From Anaerolineales bacterium (GTDB lineage: Bacteria > Chloroflexota > Anaerolineae > Anaerolineales > Villigracilaceae), in assembly GCA_016928525.1 (NCBI GenBank), contig JAFGKO010000231.1, positions 1 to 6,702 on the forward strand: a stretch of 6,702 nt of DNA, in the 5' to 3' direction. Below are positions 6,443 through 6,702 of this stretch, in pieces (within the stretch, counting starts at the first letter, position 1; each line of letters opens with the position of its first letter). The translations under genes and the position numbers were made by a program. The notes beneath the pieces were generated by a model, which searched no databases, was not told the DNA's origin, and was given only the letters and a program-made list of their open reading frames with translations.

Positions 6443-6531
6443 CGCTAGTTATTCATCTTACGGATAGAGGCTTTGTCACGAAATGCCCAGATCATTGCAA
6501 TCTGACTCACGATTTTCCATTTTTGAAAAAT

Positions 6532-6702
6532 ATGAAGCGACCTACACAAGCTGATGTGGCGCGGTTAGCCGGGGTTTCACGGGCTACGGTTTCTTACGTA
6601 GTCAATGACCAGACCGGTGGGCGCGTGCCAATTTCTGAAGAGACCCGGAAGCGGGTTCTGAAAGCGATCGCGGAATTGGATTATGTGCCCGATGCACGCG
6701 CC
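6532..6702 (+). CDS. LacI-family transcriptional regulator, N-terminal part (cut by window edge)
   Basis: The 57 visible residues are the DNA-binding head of a LacI/GalR repressor. The helix-turn-helix is [20 protein letters not shown] (5-24), with recognition helix around 16-23. Next come a linker (NDQTGGRVP), the third helix ([15 protein letters not shown], 35-49) and the start of the hinge (DYVPDARA, where most members have Y-x-P-N). The linker is a few residues longer than in E. coli LacI. The sugar-binding core lies beyond the window, so the effector is unknown. ATG 6532 opens directly at the conserved start of the domain, but no Shine-Dalgarno is visible before it; an in-frame TTG at 6523 is the only close alternative. 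Confidence 0.93.
   Translation, partial: MKRPTQADVARLAGVSRATVSYVVNDQTGGRVPISEETRKRVLKAIAELDYVPDARA

Larger units (their letters stand above)
6227..6531. other. 305-base intergenic region before the LacI-type gene
   Basis: It holds a single DnaA-box match (6234-6242), the terminator of the glycosyltransferase unit (6265-6288), a near-consensus promoter (6381-6409) and a 16-bp palindrome (6427-6442). I see nothing in 6289-6380. A 23-codon ORF (6483-6554) overlaps the regulator start but has only a poor, distant AGAGG. Confidence 0.6.

Noticed and set aside
6227..6531. Replication origin suggested by the DnaA box
   Set aside because: Only one box, no cluster, no dnaA or dnaN, and the region is an ordinary terminator-plus-promoter spacer.
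6483..6554. 23-codon upstream ORF overlapping the LacI-type start
   Set aside because: The AGAGG is 12 bases away and weak, the peptide has no notable composition, and it could easily arise by chance.

Overview
The window looks like a chromosomal segment of a member of the Chloroflexota, most likely class Anaerolineae. This placement is inferred from gene style: a lipoprotein with a Thr/Pro-rich linker behind its lipobox, a stand-alone acyl-CoA mutase large subunit next to a 6-phosphofructokinase, a large GT39-type membrane glycosyltransferase, and a LacI regulator with a long helix-turn-helix-to-hinge spacer. No taxonomic marker is present apart from one tRNA. I see no IS element, CRISPR array or phage gene.

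Left part (1-2100, minus strand): a two-gene unit reads leftwards. Its first gene encodes a B12-dependent acyl-CoA mutase large subunit of the methylmalonyl-CoA mutase family. Its substrate-specificity residues, Phe89 and Gln207, are those of isobutyryl-CoA mutase rather than methylmalonyl-CoA mutase. It is followed 71 bases later by the start of 6-phosphofructokinase, which is cut by the window edge. An extended -10 promoter, a perfect 9-bp inverted repeat in the leader and a tandem heptamer repeat lie upstream.

Middle (2100-4430, plus strand): a complete tRNA-Glu(CUC) transcription unit (promoter, palindromic leader, tRNA, terminator) is followed by a secreted lipoprotein with a clan GH-A glycoside-hydrolase-like barrel. 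After it comes a second short transcription unit (promoter, no convincing ORF, strong terminator) whose 3' part resembles a decayed tRNA 3' end with CCA. The lipoprotein gene is flanked on both sides by copies of a 34-base element. Its 4-bp hairpin, with an invariant GGTGAG loop, shows one compensatory base-pair change between the copies. This region is the least explained part of the window.

Right part (4417-6702, plus strand): an extended -10 promoter sits directly at the start of a 37-39 codon membrane-peptide ORF. The stop codon of that ORF overlaps the start of a GT39-like glycosyltransferase gene (ATGA), so the two are probably translationally coupled. A terminator ends this unit. A near-consensus sigma70 promoter and a 16-bp palindrome then precede the N-terminal part of a LacI-family regulator, which runs off the right edge.

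Functionally, the left unit is central carbon and acyl-CoA metabolism, and the right units are cell-envelope or exopolysaccharide processing plus sugar-responsive control. Nothing in the sequence ties these into one pathway.
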